64,000 nucleotides of DNA. Origin: Saccharofermentans sp. GTDB lineage: Bacteria > Bacillota > Clostridia > Saccharofermentanales > Saccharofermentanaceae. The stretch's first letter is position 1. Each line of letters opens with the position of its first letter. The notes under the pieces are model-generated. The model was not told the origin of the DNA. It did no database searches and saw only the letters and a list, made by a program, of their open reading frames with translations. Positions 45,833 through 53,827 of the stretch are shown in pieces. The position numbers were made by a program, and so were the translations under genes. The stretch is from NCBI GenBank assembly GCA_024691325.1, contig JAILNR010000048.1, positions 79,240-143,239 of the forward strand, in the 5' to 3' direction.

Positions 45833-45904
45833 ATGAATCATAAGGCGGTACCCCATGCTTCTATTCTCAAAAAGACGATGCAGGAGTTGGGGATAGAGGG
45901 ATAA
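45833..45904 (+). other. 23-codon open frame, probable gene remnant
   Basis: ATG-initiated reading MNHKAVPHASILKKTMQELGIEG then TAA, in a 204-bp gap that otherwise holds only the AIM24 promoter region. No Shine-Dalgarno. It looks protein-like but is unrecognised; most likely a C-terminal fragment of a lost gene. Confidence 0.25.
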
Positions 45905-45992
45905 TCCTTGTAATGTCCCAATATTATCTCTCAGATTTATATGGTGATTGTTAAAATAAAACTATCTCATATTTATCACAGGAGGATCAATT

Positions 45993-46829
45993 ATGCAGAT
46001 CATTAACTTACAGAATGAGAACAGAAAATTTATATCAAGTGTTGCTAATTTCCATGTTATGGAATACGAGCAGGATGCGAGTGTATCTCCGTACAATGCT
46101 ACTACAGAGTATTTCATGAGCAAGATGGGTGTTAGAAGACGTCAGCTTGTAATTGAACTTAACGGTCAGAATACAGCTATCCTTCAGGCCGGTTCTATGC
46201 AGTGGACTGCGGGTAATGTCAAGGTTACATCGGGAGTTAAAGGCGTCGGTGATCTCCTTAGCAAGGCTGTTAAGGGCGCTGTTACAAAGGAATCTGCGGT
46301 AAAGCCTGAATATGTTGGTGCCGGAACGATCGTACTTGAGCCTACATACAAATATATTTTGCTTGAGGATGTTGCATCATGGGGACCGGGTGGCATGACT
46401 ATCGAAGATGGCATGTTCCTTGCAAGCGACGGTAACGTTGTAAGTAAAGTTACTGCTCGTAAAACTCTTTCATCAGCTGTCATGGGCGGAGAAGGATTAT
46501 TCAACTTAAGTCTCAGCGGCAGCGGCGTAGTTGCCCTCGAGAGCAATGTTCCTGAAAGCGAGATAATTACAATTGAACTTCAGGGTGACGAGCTTAAGAT
46601 CGACGGAAATCTTGCCATGTGCTGGTCCACATCTCTCGACTTTACTGTCGAAAGAACAACCAAGACCCTTATCGGCTCTGCTGTAAGCGGAGAAGGTCTT
46701 GTCAATGTTTACCGAGGAACCGGTAAAGTAATGATGAGTCCTGTAGCTCCCACAAGCTCACTCATGGCTGCTACCAACACTATGGCTGCAAAGGCAGCTG
46801 CTGTTACGAGTAATGTCGGAAGAAAGTAA
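45993..46829 (+). CDS. AIM24-family protein
   Basis: A 278-residue protein of beta-strand-rich AIM24 fold: QAGSMQWTAGNVKVTSGVKGVG, a long GPGGMTIEDGMFLASDGNV segment, GGEGLFNLSLSGSGVVALES and SGEGLVNVYRGTGKVMMSP. AIM24 homologues in bacteria have TRAP-like beta-helical structure and unknown function, sometimes linked to stress (TerB/tellurite neighbourhoods). AGGAGGA precedes the ATG. A hairpin terminator follows. Confidence 0.9.
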   Translation: MQIINLQNENRKFISSVANFHVMEYEQDASVSPYNATTEYFMSKMGVRRRQLVIELNGQNTAILQAGSMQWTAGNVKVTSGVKGVGDLLSKAVKGAVTKESAVKPEYVGAGTIVLEPTYKYILLEDVASWGPGGMTIEDGMFLASDGNVVSKVTARKTLSSAVMGGEGLFNLSLSGSGVVALESNVPESEIITIELQGDELKIDGNLAMCWSTSLDFTVERTTKTLIGSAVSGEGLVNVYRGTGKVMMSPVAPTSSLMAATNTMAAKAAAVTSNVGRK

Positions 46830-46900
46830 TTCCCATCAACACAACACCACCAATCAGGTGCAAATCTAACACCCAAAATACTGTTATCCTACGTTTAACA

Positions 46901-46938
46901 CATTAGTGTGGAGGCTTGGTGTCTCCGCACTAATGTTA
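46901..46938 (+). terminator. Terminator between AIM24 and the zinc-ribbon/PASTA-like gene
   Basis: CATTAGTG-t-GGAG / CTCC-g-CACTAATG stem (one T-G pair), loop GCTTGGTGT, then TTATTTG. Confidence 0.75.
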
Positions 46939-46961
46939 TTTGCAACAGGAGGATATGCGGT

Positions 46962-48497
46962 ATGGAAATCATCAAGATGAATTGCCCTCATTGTGGGGCA
47001 CCGCTCGCTTTTGGCGATAGTATAAGCAAGGTTACATGTGAACACTGCGGTCAGACCTTTGTTATTAACGACAAAGCAGCTGAGATCGACAGAATAAGTG
47101 CTGCTGAGACTGAGGCTTCGAAGCGTAAAACAGAAGCCGAGCGAAAAGAGATGGAGCTCCGCCTCGAAGAGGAGAAGCGTAAGAACGACGAGAGTATTCG
47201 TGTTCAACGCAAAAAGACTTTATCTGCTTTCTTGCCGTTAATTGTATTGCTCTCTTTTTCCTTTGTATTGATTGGAATCCTAAGCATAAAGGGTTGTATA
47301 GATAGCAACAAACGGCAGGCAGAACTAGCGGCATTGGCAGATAAGGGAATCGAGAACGGTGTAAATGCCCCCGATGCACCCTATGTTTATAACGGCCAGA
47401 ACTACGATGCTGTAAGGCTGAGCTTCGAAGCTGCCGGCTTTACTAATATCCAGACAGTCCCTATGGGAGATCTGGTTACAGGACTTCTTAACAGTGAAGG
47501 CGAAGTTGATAATGTAACTATTGCAGGCGGCAGTTTCGTTGAAGGTGAGCAATTTGCTCCTGATGCGCTGGTGGTAATTTCTTATCACTCCTACCCCGAG
47601 CGTTCTTCCACAACTGAATCCTCATCAGCAGAGGCTGTCGAGGAGCTTTATAATGAGGCTTCTTATATGGCAACTGCGATGGGGAATATAACTTACGTCT
47701 ATCCCATTGACTGGGGCATGACGATTGATGGCGAGAACCGGGCTACATACATTAATCCTGATGGCACGATAAACATGGTCGTCTCTTCTTCGCAGACGGA
47801 AGTAAGCATTGAAGACGATAACTTCGGCGACTACATCGAAGTCTTCTGTGGCGACGTCATCTCCGGTGACTACGAGGTTTCGATAGATCAGGTCGGAGGC
47901 CACCCTGCGAAAAGGATCCAGGGAGAGTACTCAGGCTCCGACAACACCAATGCCGACTTCTACATGACCGACTACGATGAAGGAATTCTCATTGTGGGCT
48001 TCCTTTATACTGCTGATAACGAAGACAGTATCGGACAGTTGGAAAGAGACCTTCTAAGCTCGTTTATCTTTGCAGGCAGAGAAGAGATAGTATATACAAA
48101 TGCAAACTTCGGAAACGTTAATTATGATGTTCCCGACACATGGACTATCTCGGAGCAGTCAAGTGAACGGATCGTATACACCAGTCCTGACGGCTTCAAT
48201 ATGCTGGTCAGCTACCAGACCGGAGATTTCAGCATTAGTGACGAGGGATTTATCGAGACCGTGGAATCTCAGCTGACCTGGGACGATTTCACAAGTGAAT
48301 TGGTGACCATGGACGGACAGGACACCTATTATGTCACCGGCATCAACAACAACGACGGCGGATATGTCTGTGTAATGTACACCACTGACAGCGAACCCGG
48401 CATAGTAACATTCACATTCTATTATTACCCCGAATACGAGCTCCTCTATTCTCCGCAGATCGAACACATAATATCGTCGGTTGATATACTTGGATAA
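46962..48497 (+). CDS. Zinc-ribbon, coiled-coil, TM protein with PASTA-like and repeated C-terminal domains
   Basis: A 511-residue protein; ATG at 46962 set by AGGAGG nine bases upstream. N-terminal zinc ribbon CPHCGAP...CEHCGQ (8-30), a charged coiled coil (40-80), one TM helix (about 84-108), then a PASTA-like domain (YNGQNYDAVRLSFEAAGFTNIQTVP...). Two similar domains of about 125 residues follow, each starting with a 'YxxPxxWxx/DVPDTWTI' strand (about 260-385, 390-511), like PsbP/DUF1795-type lipoprotein domains. Topology: ribbon inside, C-terminus outside. A signalling or envelope role is plausible but unproven. Confidence 0.75.
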   Translation: MEIIKMNCPHCGAPLAFGDSISKVTCEHCGQTFVINDKAAEIDRISAAETEASKRKTEAERKEMELRLEEEKRKNDESIRVQRKKTLSAFLPLIVLLSFSFVLIGILSIKGCIDSNKRQAELAALADKGIENGVNAPDAPYVYNGQNYDAVRLSFEAAGFTNIQTVPMGDLVTGLLNSEGEVDNVTIAGGSFVEGEQFAPDALVVISYHSYPERSSTTESSSAEAVEELYNEASYMATAMGNITYVYPIDWGMTIDGENRATYINPDGTINMVVSSSQTEVSIEDDNFGDYIEVFCGDVISGDYEVSIDQVGGHPAKRIQGEYSGSDNTNADFYMTDYDEGILIVGFLYTADNEDSIGQLERDLLSSFIFAGREEIVYTNANFGNVNYDVPDTWTISEQSSERIVYTSPDGFNMLVSYQTGDFSISDEGFIETVESQLTWDDFTSELVTMDGQDTYYVTGINNNDGGYVCVMYTTDSEPGIVTFTFYYYPEYELLYSPQIEHIISSVDILG

Positions 48498-48513
48498 AAG
48501 AAATACAACACGT

Positions 48514-48545
48514 ATAAGAACCCCGAAGCGGGGTTCTTATTTATG
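48514..48545 (+). terminator. Terminator of the PASTA-like gene
   Basis: ATAAGAACCCCG / CGGGGTTCTTAT stem of about 12 bp with an AAG loop, followed by TTATG. Confidence 0.85.
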
Positions 48546-48560
48546 TTGTAGTAATGATAG

Positions 48561-48761
48561 GGAATTCGTATCGTAGAATTAGCACAAGATTTCCACGATT
48601 TAGTTGGTGATAAGAATTATATTGAAGAGAATGCATTTTCAACTGGTCATCAATTGGTTAATGTGTATGGAATGCCAGAGAGATAATATGAAATAAGGAG
48701 TGAGGATTCGGCTGTTGATGTTCTGGTCTGTTTATCAGTTCAAATGGCGTCTGGGGGATAG
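48561..48761 (+). pseudogene. Fragment of an unrecognised gene with an in-frame stop
   Basis: One frame reads VELAQDFHDLVGDKNYIEEN..., continues through GHQLVNVYGMPER to TAA at 48684, then goes on in the same frame (YEIRSEDSAVDVLVCLSVQM) to TAG at 48759. No start codon or ribosome site. The residue texture is protein-like. I read it as a decayed gene in the gap before the DUF2075 gene. The family is unknown. Confidence 0.4.
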
Positions 48762-48851
48762 ATGGTGATTCAATTACTAAGTCCAATTATTAATACACAG
48801 TCTTATGTGAGATGGATTATAATATGAATAGGTTTATTGGAGGTAATACAA

Positions 48852-50720
48852 TTGCTCGTTTATTCAGGCGTTAAATCTGAGTTTCTGCAAAGTGTTGAAG
48901 ATGACACTATAGCAAATGAGATTAGAGAAACCATCTTAGAGAAGATGGGCCGTAAAACTCCTGAGAACGAATTTCGTTCTTGGGAGAATTCGTTGAAGAA
49001 TATGTATATCATTATGAATGATCCTCAGATTCCTGAGGATTCCGGCGTTGCTATTGAGTACATTATTCCTCAAACTGCGAAGAGAGTAGATTTCATTATT
49101 TCGGGCTACGATTGCAACAATAATCCTTCTGTTATCATCATTGAACTTAAGCAATGGGATAAGCTTAAAGCAATTCCTGGTATGGATGCGTTGGTTGAGA
49201 CGTTTACAGGTAATGCAATGCGTCAGGTAGTACATCCGTCCTATCAGGCATGGTCTTATGCTCAACTCATAAAGGACTATAACTCTACAGTACAGGATAA
49301 GCAGATATCCATTAGGCCATGTGCATTTCTGCATAACTATTCTAGAGTGGATAACGATCCGATTGATAGTGAGTGGTATAACGATTATCTTAGTGATGCT
49401 CCTGCATTTACAAAGGGTCAGAACAGCAAGCTTAGAGAGTATATCAAGCAAAGTATAGTGAAGGGTGATAATAAAGAAATTCTTTACTATGTTGACAATG
49501 GTAAGATACGACCATCTAAGAGTCTTCAAAACTCAATTGCAAAAATGCTACAGGGAAACCGAGAGTTCATTATGATAGATGAACAGAAAGTGGTTTATGA
49601 AGATATAATTAAATGGTCAGAGCTTTGTCAGAAAGATGGTCATAAGAGAACTGTTATTTGTAAGGGCGGTCCTGGAACCGGAAAGACAGTTATAGCGGTT
49701 AATTTATTAGCTGAATTAACACAGCGTAATCAACTTGTTCAGTATGTATCCAAGAACAGCGCCCCTAGACAGGTATACCTTAAGAAACTAAAGGGTGTAG
49801 TCAAGAAGAGTAGTATTGATAATATGTTCAAAGGATCCGGATCATTTGTTGATGCTCCGGAGAATATGGCGGGAACACTACTTGTGGATGAAGCACACAG
49901 ACTAAATGAGAAGTCTGGTATGTTTCACAACCTCGGAGAGAATCAAATAAAAGAAGTTATTCACGCATCTTTATGCAGTGTGTTCTTTATTGACGAAGAA
50001 CAGCGTGTAACTATGGATGATATCGGTAGTGTGGACCAGATAAAGAGATGGGCAAGAGAAGAGAATTCAGAAGTATATGAATTGGAACTTGTATCACAGT
50101 TCAGGTGTAATGGATCTAATGGTTATCTTGCTTGGCTTGATGATGTTCTACAAATCCGTCCTACAGCCAACACTGACTTGGACGGAGTGGATTTTGATAT
50201 ACGCATATGTAATTCACCTGAAGAAGTCTACAATCTCATCGTAGAGAAGAATAAGACCACCAACAGTGCTCGTATGCTTGCAGGTTACTGTTGGGATTGG
50301 AATAAGGCGGAAGCGAATAATACGAATTACCACGATATCAAGATTGGTGACTTCGAGATGAGCTGGAATCTTGCTAATGGTGAGCCATTTGCTGTTTCGG
50401 ATACATCAGTCAATGAGGTTGGCTGCATACATACTTCTCAGGGCCTTGAGTTTGATTATGTAGGTGTGATCATCGGCGATGACATCAGATGTGAAGATGG
50501 AACAGTTATTACTGATTTCACCAAAAGGGCTAAGACGGATCAGTCTCTAAAAGGAATTAAGAAACTGAGTAAAGAGAACCCGGAAGAAGCTCAAAGAAGA
50601 GCGGACGAAATAATTCGTAACACTTACAGAACTCTACTGACAAGAGGGATGAAGGGTTGTTATGTTTACTGTACGGATAAGGAACTTGGGGATTATTTGA
50701 GGGAAAGAAGTTTGTTATGA
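48852..50720 (+). CDS. DUF2075 ATPase/helicase with N-terminal nuclease-like domain
   Basis: About 622 residues starting at TTG 48852; GGAGG at 48839-48843 is correctly spaced from this codon, and not from the TTG at 48837. N-terminal region (about 75-100) has VDFIISGYD...VIIIELKQWD, a D...ExK nuclease-like core. The DUF2075 motor has Walker A GGPGTGKT near 274, Walker B LLVDEAHRL near 343, 'EQRVTMDD', SQFRCNGSNGY, and late helicase motifs VGCIHTSQGLEFDYVGVI and YRTLLTRGMKGCYVYC. Such proteins are typical of defence and mobile-region cargo. AT-rich surroundings and flanking gene fragments fit acquired DNA. Confidence 0.88.
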   Translation: MLVYSGVKSEFLQSVEDDTIANEIRETILEKMGRKTPENEFRSWENSLKNMYIIMNDPQIPEDSGVAIEYIIPQTAKRVDFIISGYDCNNNPSVIIIELKQWDKLKAIPGMDALVETFTGNAMRQVVHPSYQAWSYAQLIKDYNSTVQDKQISIRPCAFLHNYSRVDNDPIDSEWYNDYLSDAPAFTKGQNSKLREYIKQSIVKGDNKEILYYVDNGKIRPSKSLQNSIAKMLQGNREFIMIDEQKVVYEDIIKWSELCQKDGHKRTVICKGGPGTGKTVIAVNLLAELTQRNQLVQYVSKNSAPRQVYLKKLKGVVKKSSIDNMFKGSGSFVDAPENMAGTLLVDEAHRLNEKSGMFHNLGENQIKEVIHASLCSVFFIDEEQRVTMDDIGSVDQIKRWAREENSEVYELELVSQFRCNGSNGYLAWLDDVLQIRPTANTDLDGVDFDIRICNSPEEVYNLIVEKNKTTNSARMLAGYCWDWNKAEANNTNYHDIKIGDFEMSWNLANGEPFAVSDTSVNEVGCIHTSQGLEFDYVGVIIGDDIRCEDGTVITDFTKRAKTDQSLKGIKKLSKENPEEAQRRADEIIRNTYRTLLTRGMKGCYVYCTDKELGDYLRERSLL

Positions 50721-50942
50721 AACAATACTAACTGTCCCATTATAAACCCTCATCATTTAACTTATGGTTGTATAATTCAATCATGAACTTCAGAAGTTCA
50801 TAAGTGTCATTGTTGTTTGTAGTGTCATGGTTTAAATCCTCCTTTCTTGGTGACCCGGCGTATGTCAGCGCTGGGTCATTTGAATCCAAACGCAGGAGGG
50901 AAGACGGGGCGAAACCATTTTCGACGGGGGAGGCGGAAGTTC

Positions 50943-51082
50943 GCGGCGACTTATGCCAAGACGGCACCGCATGAGTATCTTGTGAAGTCCTGTATACTCA
51001 CAAGAACGACTACTGCTGGTTCATGGGGCTTATTAACCGCACGAAGACGGAGTTTACAGGTATAGTCCTGAGAAGGCACTAA
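50943..51082 (+). pseudogene. Frameshifted remnant of a small conserved protein
   Basis: Codons reading AKTAPHEYLVKS (from 50955) break near 50990. One frame over, NDYCWFMGLINRTKTEFTGIVLRRH continues to TAA at 51080. Insertion of one base would join them into a single C-terminus. PHEYxV segments occur in small proteins of Clostridia, but I cannot name the family. On the minus strand of the same gap (50740-50850) a start-less frame ending TYELLKFMIELYNHKLNDEGL may be another fragment. Confidence 0.35.
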
Positions 51083-51126
51083 GAGTACAATATTAAAGTA
51101 GAATTTGTCTTGTTTGGAGGCTCACT

Positions 51127-51795
51127 ATTAACCCTGCATTTCTGACACGACCTATAAGCGACTACGTGGTCTTTGACATCGAGACCACAGGCTTGTCACC
51201 TGAGACCGATCAGGTTGTTGAGTTGTCTGCGCTTAAGGTCAGCGGCGGCGAGGTTGTGGATGAGTTCTCGATGCTGGTAAATCCAGGGGTTCCCATCCCG
51301 GAAATCGTGACTGACATTACCGGCCTCACGGACGCGATGGTGAAGGACGCGCCTTCTATCGATGTGGTGCTCGCCGAGTTCGTGAAGTTCATCGGCAACG
51401 CCGTGCTTATGGGGCACAACATCGCAAGGTTTGATCTTAAGTTTATTCAGAGGGATGCGCTTCGGTGCTTTGGGAAGGAGCTCGCGAACGACTGGGTGGA
51501 TACGCTTGTTATTGCGAGGCGTTTTTTGCCGGAGCTTAGCAGCCGCTCCCTTGAGTCCCTGTCTTTGTGGTACGGGGTGTCGTATGCGGGCGCGCACCGA
51601 GCCCTGGCTGACTGCCGGATAAATAAGAAAGTCTACGATTGCCTGACGCGCGAGATGGCGAACCCTTCTGAGGCTGCGCTGAAGGTTAAGGCGTGTCCCA
51701 GGTGCGGGAATGTGATGAAGAGAAGGTCAGGCAAGTTCGGCGACTTCTGGGGCTGCGCGAGTTTCCCGGACTGCAGGTGGACGGAGGATGGGTAG
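51127..51795 (+). CDS. DnaQ-like 3'-5' exonuclease with C-terminal zinc finger; probable ATT start
   Basis: About 222 residues. DEDDh exonuclease: FDIETTGL (motif I) at about 17-24, HNIARFDLKF (II) near 97, HRALADCRIN (III) near 157. A C-terminal topoisomerase-type Cys4 zinc finger CPRCGNVMKRRSGKFGDFWGC...C lies near 188-215. TTTGGAGG ends at 51120. The only codon at the right distance is ATT at 51127, followed by NPAFLTRPISDYVVFD. The first standard codon, GTG at 51166, would remove the strand before the catalytic Asp. I infer AUU initiation or a mutated ATG. Confidence 0.8.
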   Translation: MNPAFLTRPISDYVVFDIETTGLSPETDQVVELSALKVSGGEVVDEFSMLVNPGVPIPEIVTDITGLTDAMVKDAPSIDVVLAEFVKFIGNAVLMGHNIARFDLKFIQRDALRCFGKELANDWVDTLVIARRFLPELSSRSLESLSLWYGVSYAGAHRALADCRINKKVYDCLTREMANPSEAALKVKACPRCGNVMKRRSGKFGDFWGCASFPDCRWTEDG

Positions 51796-51825
51796 GATAG
51801 GGAGTTGGTTTAAGTATTCTTAAGG

Positions 51826-51852
51826 CTTCGGAGAGTTTCTCCGGAGTTTTTT
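51826..51852 (+). terminator. Terminator of the exonuclease gene
   Basis: CTTCGGAGA / TCTCCGGAG stem (one wobble pair) with a short GTT loop, followed by TTTTTTG. Confidence 0.85.
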
Positions 51853-51889
51853 GTTTGTGTGGGGGGTGGAGCGCGTGATAGGGGCGGTC

Positions 51890-51954
51890 TTGTCGTTTTT
51901 TGTCGATAATTGTCTCCAATTGTCGATAAATCCCACGTCGAAACATTCTACAAT
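51890..51954 (+). promoter_or_regulatory. Four 10-bp-phased TTGTC repeats upstream of the toxin promoter
   Basis: TTGTC occurs at 51890, 51900, 51910 and 51920, exactly 10 bp apart; three copies continue as TTGTCG. The last copy abuts the expected -35 position of a -10 TACAAT at 51949-51954, where no -35 consensus is visible. One-face direct repeats next to a weak promoter are typical of a cooperative activator or repressor site. Confidence 0.5.
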
Positions 51955-52052
51955 TAACAGGGGTGTTGCCCCGGACAAAGGCGGTTACCTCTAATCCAAT
52001 CTTCAGAGTCTTCATTGGAAGCCTCCTAAGATTCAGATTGGAGGTGGTGCAG

Positions 52053-52136
52053 ATGAGTGACTACGAGATTCTTATTGTGATGCTCACGATACTAGCAATC
52101 ATTGTGGGTCTGCTTGTTGAGTACATAAAAAAATGA
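52053..52136 (+). CDS. Holin-like type I toxin, 27 residues
   Basis: MSDYEILIVMLTILAIIVGL... ending LLVEYIKK is a single hydrophobic helix with a charged tail, the pattern of Firmicutes holin-like type I toxins (TxpA/BsrG/Fst-like). The mRNA leader is structured: CCTCC (52022-52026) can pair with the Shine-Dalgarno GGAGG (52040-52044), and CCAATCT (51996-52002) can pair with AGATTGG (52035-52041), so translation is likely held back. The 3' end is overlapped by a convergent small RNA. Toxicity is inferred from the family, not shown. Confidence 0.75.
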   Translation: MSDYEILIVMLTILAIIVGLLVEYIKK

Positions 52137-52212
52137 CCGCCCCCACTAATCCCAAAGTGAGCGGTCATTCTTTTGACTCAACACTGAGGTAACCGTCTTG
52201 GGTAACACCTCT
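52125..52212 (-). ncRNA. Antisense antitoxin RNA of the type I module (copy 1)
   Basis: From a minus-strand promoter at 52247-52219, transcription would start near 52212 and stop at the hairpin ending in a T-run near 52125, an RNA of about 88 nt. It is complementary to the toxin mRNA 3' end, including the last codons, the arrangement seen in txpA/RatA. Its 5' part (GGTGTTACCCAAGACGG...) is also similar to the toxin mRNA 5' leader (GGTGTTGCCCCGGAC...), so that the toxin leader could pair with a read-through 3' region. Confidence 0.7.
52133..52172. terminator. Shared bidirectional terminator of toxin mRNA and antisense RNA
   Basis: ATGACCGC (52133-52140) pairs with GCGGTCAT (52161-52168), with inner CACT/AGTG pairing. 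The minus-strand side is followed by seven T residues; the plus side by TCTTTTG. The stem begins inside the toxin stop codon. Confidence 0.8.
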
Positions 52213-52218
52213 TCTTGA

Positions 52219-52247
52219 ATTATACAGCAGAGAAGACGGCTTCTCAA
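52219..52247 (-). promoter_or_regulatory. Promoter of antitoxin RNA copy 1
   Basis: Minus strand: TTGAGA (52247-52242), 17-bp spacer, consensus TATAAT (52224-52219). Much stronger than the toxin promoter, as expected when antitoxin RNA must be in excess. Confidence 0.8.
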
Positions 52248-52347
52248 TATAATTGTTTCTCGTTAAGGAAATAAATGGATAGTAGTTTGGGTGAATGGAT
52301 TATGAAAGATGATAATTATGATATAATTATGCAGACGGAGGTCGATT

Positions 52348-52572
52348 ATGAGAAATAATTACGATATTTCCAAACATAACCCAAGAAAAAATCCTTATGC
52401 AGAGAAGCTTAAGCGTCAGGTGACGATGAATCTTAAAATATCGACGATTGATTACTTTAAAAAGCTAGCAGAAGAGACTGGCATCCCTTATCAGAATCTT
52501 ATAGATCTGTATCTTGATGATTGTGTCCAAAAGGGGATTAAGCCAGACATAGATTGGAAGACGCCTGCATGA
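52348..52572 (+). CDS. RHH/CopG-type antitoxin-like protein
   Basis: A 74-residue protein. KLKRQVTMNLKISTIDYFKKLAEETGIPYQNLIDLYLDDCV is the ribbon-helix-helix of CopG/BrnA-type antitoxins: a basic strand followed by two helices. CGGAGG precedes the ATG and a TATAAT lies at 52322-52327. No BrnT- or RelE-like toxin gene is next to it. It sits between two copies of a type I antitoxin RNA gene. Confidence 0.8.
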   Translation: MRNNYDISKHNPRKNPYAEKLKRQVTMNLKISTIDYFKKLAEETGIPYQNLIDLYLDDCVQKGIKPDIDWKTPA

Positions 52573-52584
52573 TAATTAATCGAG

Positions 52585-52677
52585 TACAAAAAGAAATGAC
52601 CGCCCTCCACTAATACCACGAGGTTGCGGTCATTCTTTTGACTCAACATTGAGGTAACCGTCTTGGGTAACACCTCT
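52585..52677 (-). ncRNA. Second antitoxin-type RNA gene (orphan copy)
   Basis: The 52596-52717 segment is a close copy of 52133-52252. It keeps the minus-strand promoter, the GTGTTACCCAAGACGGTTAC 5' region and a terminator stem (ATGACCGC at 52596-52603, GCGGTCAT at 52626-52633). The toxin gene is missing: only codons equivalent to EYKKK-stop (52582-52599) remain. Expected RNA of about 92 nt. The hairpin loop differs from copy 1, so target specificity could differ. Confidence 0.65.
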
Positions 52678-52683
52678 TCTTGA

Positions 52684-52712
52684 ATTATACAGCAGAGAAG
52701 ATGGCTTCTCAA
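52684..52712 (-). promoter_or_regulatory. Promoter of antitoxin RNA copy 2
   Basis: Minus strand: TTGAGA (52712-52707), 17-bp spacer, TATAAT (52689-52684), identical in hexamers and spacing to copy 1. Confidence 0.75.
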
Positions 52713-52873
52713 TATAGAGTGAATGGTATTCAATTCTTTTCAACATAAACGAGAAAAACTCTCTAAGAAGAAAAATAACAACCGCAAGATCTAAAGATTG
52801 TTATAACTTATTCCTTAAACTGCGGTAATTTTGTAAGAATCACTGAAAATCAACTGATAATCTACGATATCAG

Positions 52874-52904
52874 TTAGTAGTCCTCTTGTTGAGAGGACTA
52901 CTAA
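52874..52904. terminator. 13-bp perfect hairpin in the gap before the AT-rich genes
   Basis: TTAGTAGTCCTCT / AGAGGACTACTAA with a 5-base loop; followed by TATCTTTAT, so termination on the plus strand is possible but not certain. The remaining part of 52718-52956 shows no gene. Confidence 0.55.
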
Positions 52905-52956
52905 TATCTTTATCACTAATGAAATTGCTGATATGAGGAGGCATGAAAAAACAAAT

Positions 52957-53493
52957 ATGAGAAGCAATGAATTTGGAACCAAGCAAAAATCAAAGTTTTG
53001 GCCAGAGTCTGTAAATCAACAAACTCCAACTGTAGATTCCACACCACTAACGGATAATAATATGACAAATGGCGCATCAAAGTCATTATTTAGTAATTCC
53101 CAACAATCCAATAAAAGAGCAACAACAATTGTGTTAGCATTAGCACTCGCCCTTTGTCTTTTGTTATTAAAAGTGAGCTATATGAATAAATGGTGGGAAT
53201 CATCGTCTGGTGGAGTAGAAGTAGTTAACATAAATGATGAGATAGAAAAAAGTGTTAATGCACGAGTGATTGCTGCAGTTACACTCACATATGAGACAAG
53301 TGGAGTACCAACAGTAAATATAACCAACATTGATGTACACAATGGAAAGTTTACAGCTTATGGGAGAGTCTATGTAACTGATTATTATGGAGATCCATAT
53401 TCTGGTCGTTTCGATGCCGAGGGAACGGTTCAAGATGACGGTTGGGTTAATATTAAAGACTTTAATCTTGAAACACCTACTAGTTGCAAATAA
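52957..53493 (+). CDS. Single-pass membrane protein of unknown function
   Basis: About 178 residues. Polar Ser/Asn/Gln-rich N-terminus, one TM helix near 56-75 (TTIVLALALALCLLLL), then an extracytoplasmic beta-rich domain. The only AGGAGG is at 52936-52941, inside the frame, so the ATG at 52957 is preferred; an ATG at 52933 in the same frame has no site upstream. Codon use is markedly AT-rich compared with the core genes on either side, suggesting acquisition. Confidence 0.6.
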   Translation: MRSNEFGTKQKSKFWPESVNQQTPTVDSTPLTDNNMTNGASKSLFSNSQQSNKRATTIVLALALALCLLLLKVSYMNKWWESSSGGVEVVNINDEIEKSVNARVIAAVTLTYETSGVPTVNITNIDVHNGKFTAYGRVYVTDYYGDPYSGRFDAEGTVQDDGWVNIKDFNLETPTSCK

Positions 53494-53527
53494 CACCAAT
53501 GATTATATAAATGAAAGGAATACTATG

Positions 53528-53815
53528 ATGTATTGTAAGAATTGTGGGAAAGAGATTAATGAGAATGCAGATATCTGCATACATTGTGGGGTTTTTACCG
53601 ATAATGGTCATGTACCTAATCGAGTTTCGTATACGGCCCCGGATAAACCCGATATCGGGCTGAATTTTATATCGTTCCTGATACCAATTATTGGTTTCAT
53701 TTATTACGCAGTTTATCGAGAGAGCTTCCCGTTAAAATCTGATTCGTGTGGTAAATGGGCTTTAGCCGGGTTCTTGATAAATGTCATCATAGTGATATGT
53801 GTTTGTTTAGTGTAA
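53528..53815 (+). CDS. Zinc-ribbon membrane protein (short)
   Basis: A 95-residue protein beginning MYCKNCGKEINENADICIHCG, a zinc_ribbon_2-type module with two CxxC pairs. A linker and two TM helices follow (about 43-62, 78-94). ATG pair at 53525/53528 after AAAGGA. It precedes a second protein with nearly the same head; the two are probably paralogues in one transcript. Confidence 0.8.
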   Translation: MYCKNCGKEINENADICIHCGVFTDNGHVPNRVSYTAPDKPDIGLNFISFLIPIIGFIYYAVYRESFPLKSDSCGKWALAGFLINVIIVICVCLV

Positions 53816-53827
53816 GGAGGCGACCAG

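Noticed and set aside
50740..50967. Minus-strand 75-codon frame after the DUF2075 gene
   Set aside because: The listed start lies in GC-rich sequence without ribosome site. Only the last 30 codons look protein-like and they have no start, so it is mentioned only as a possible fragment.
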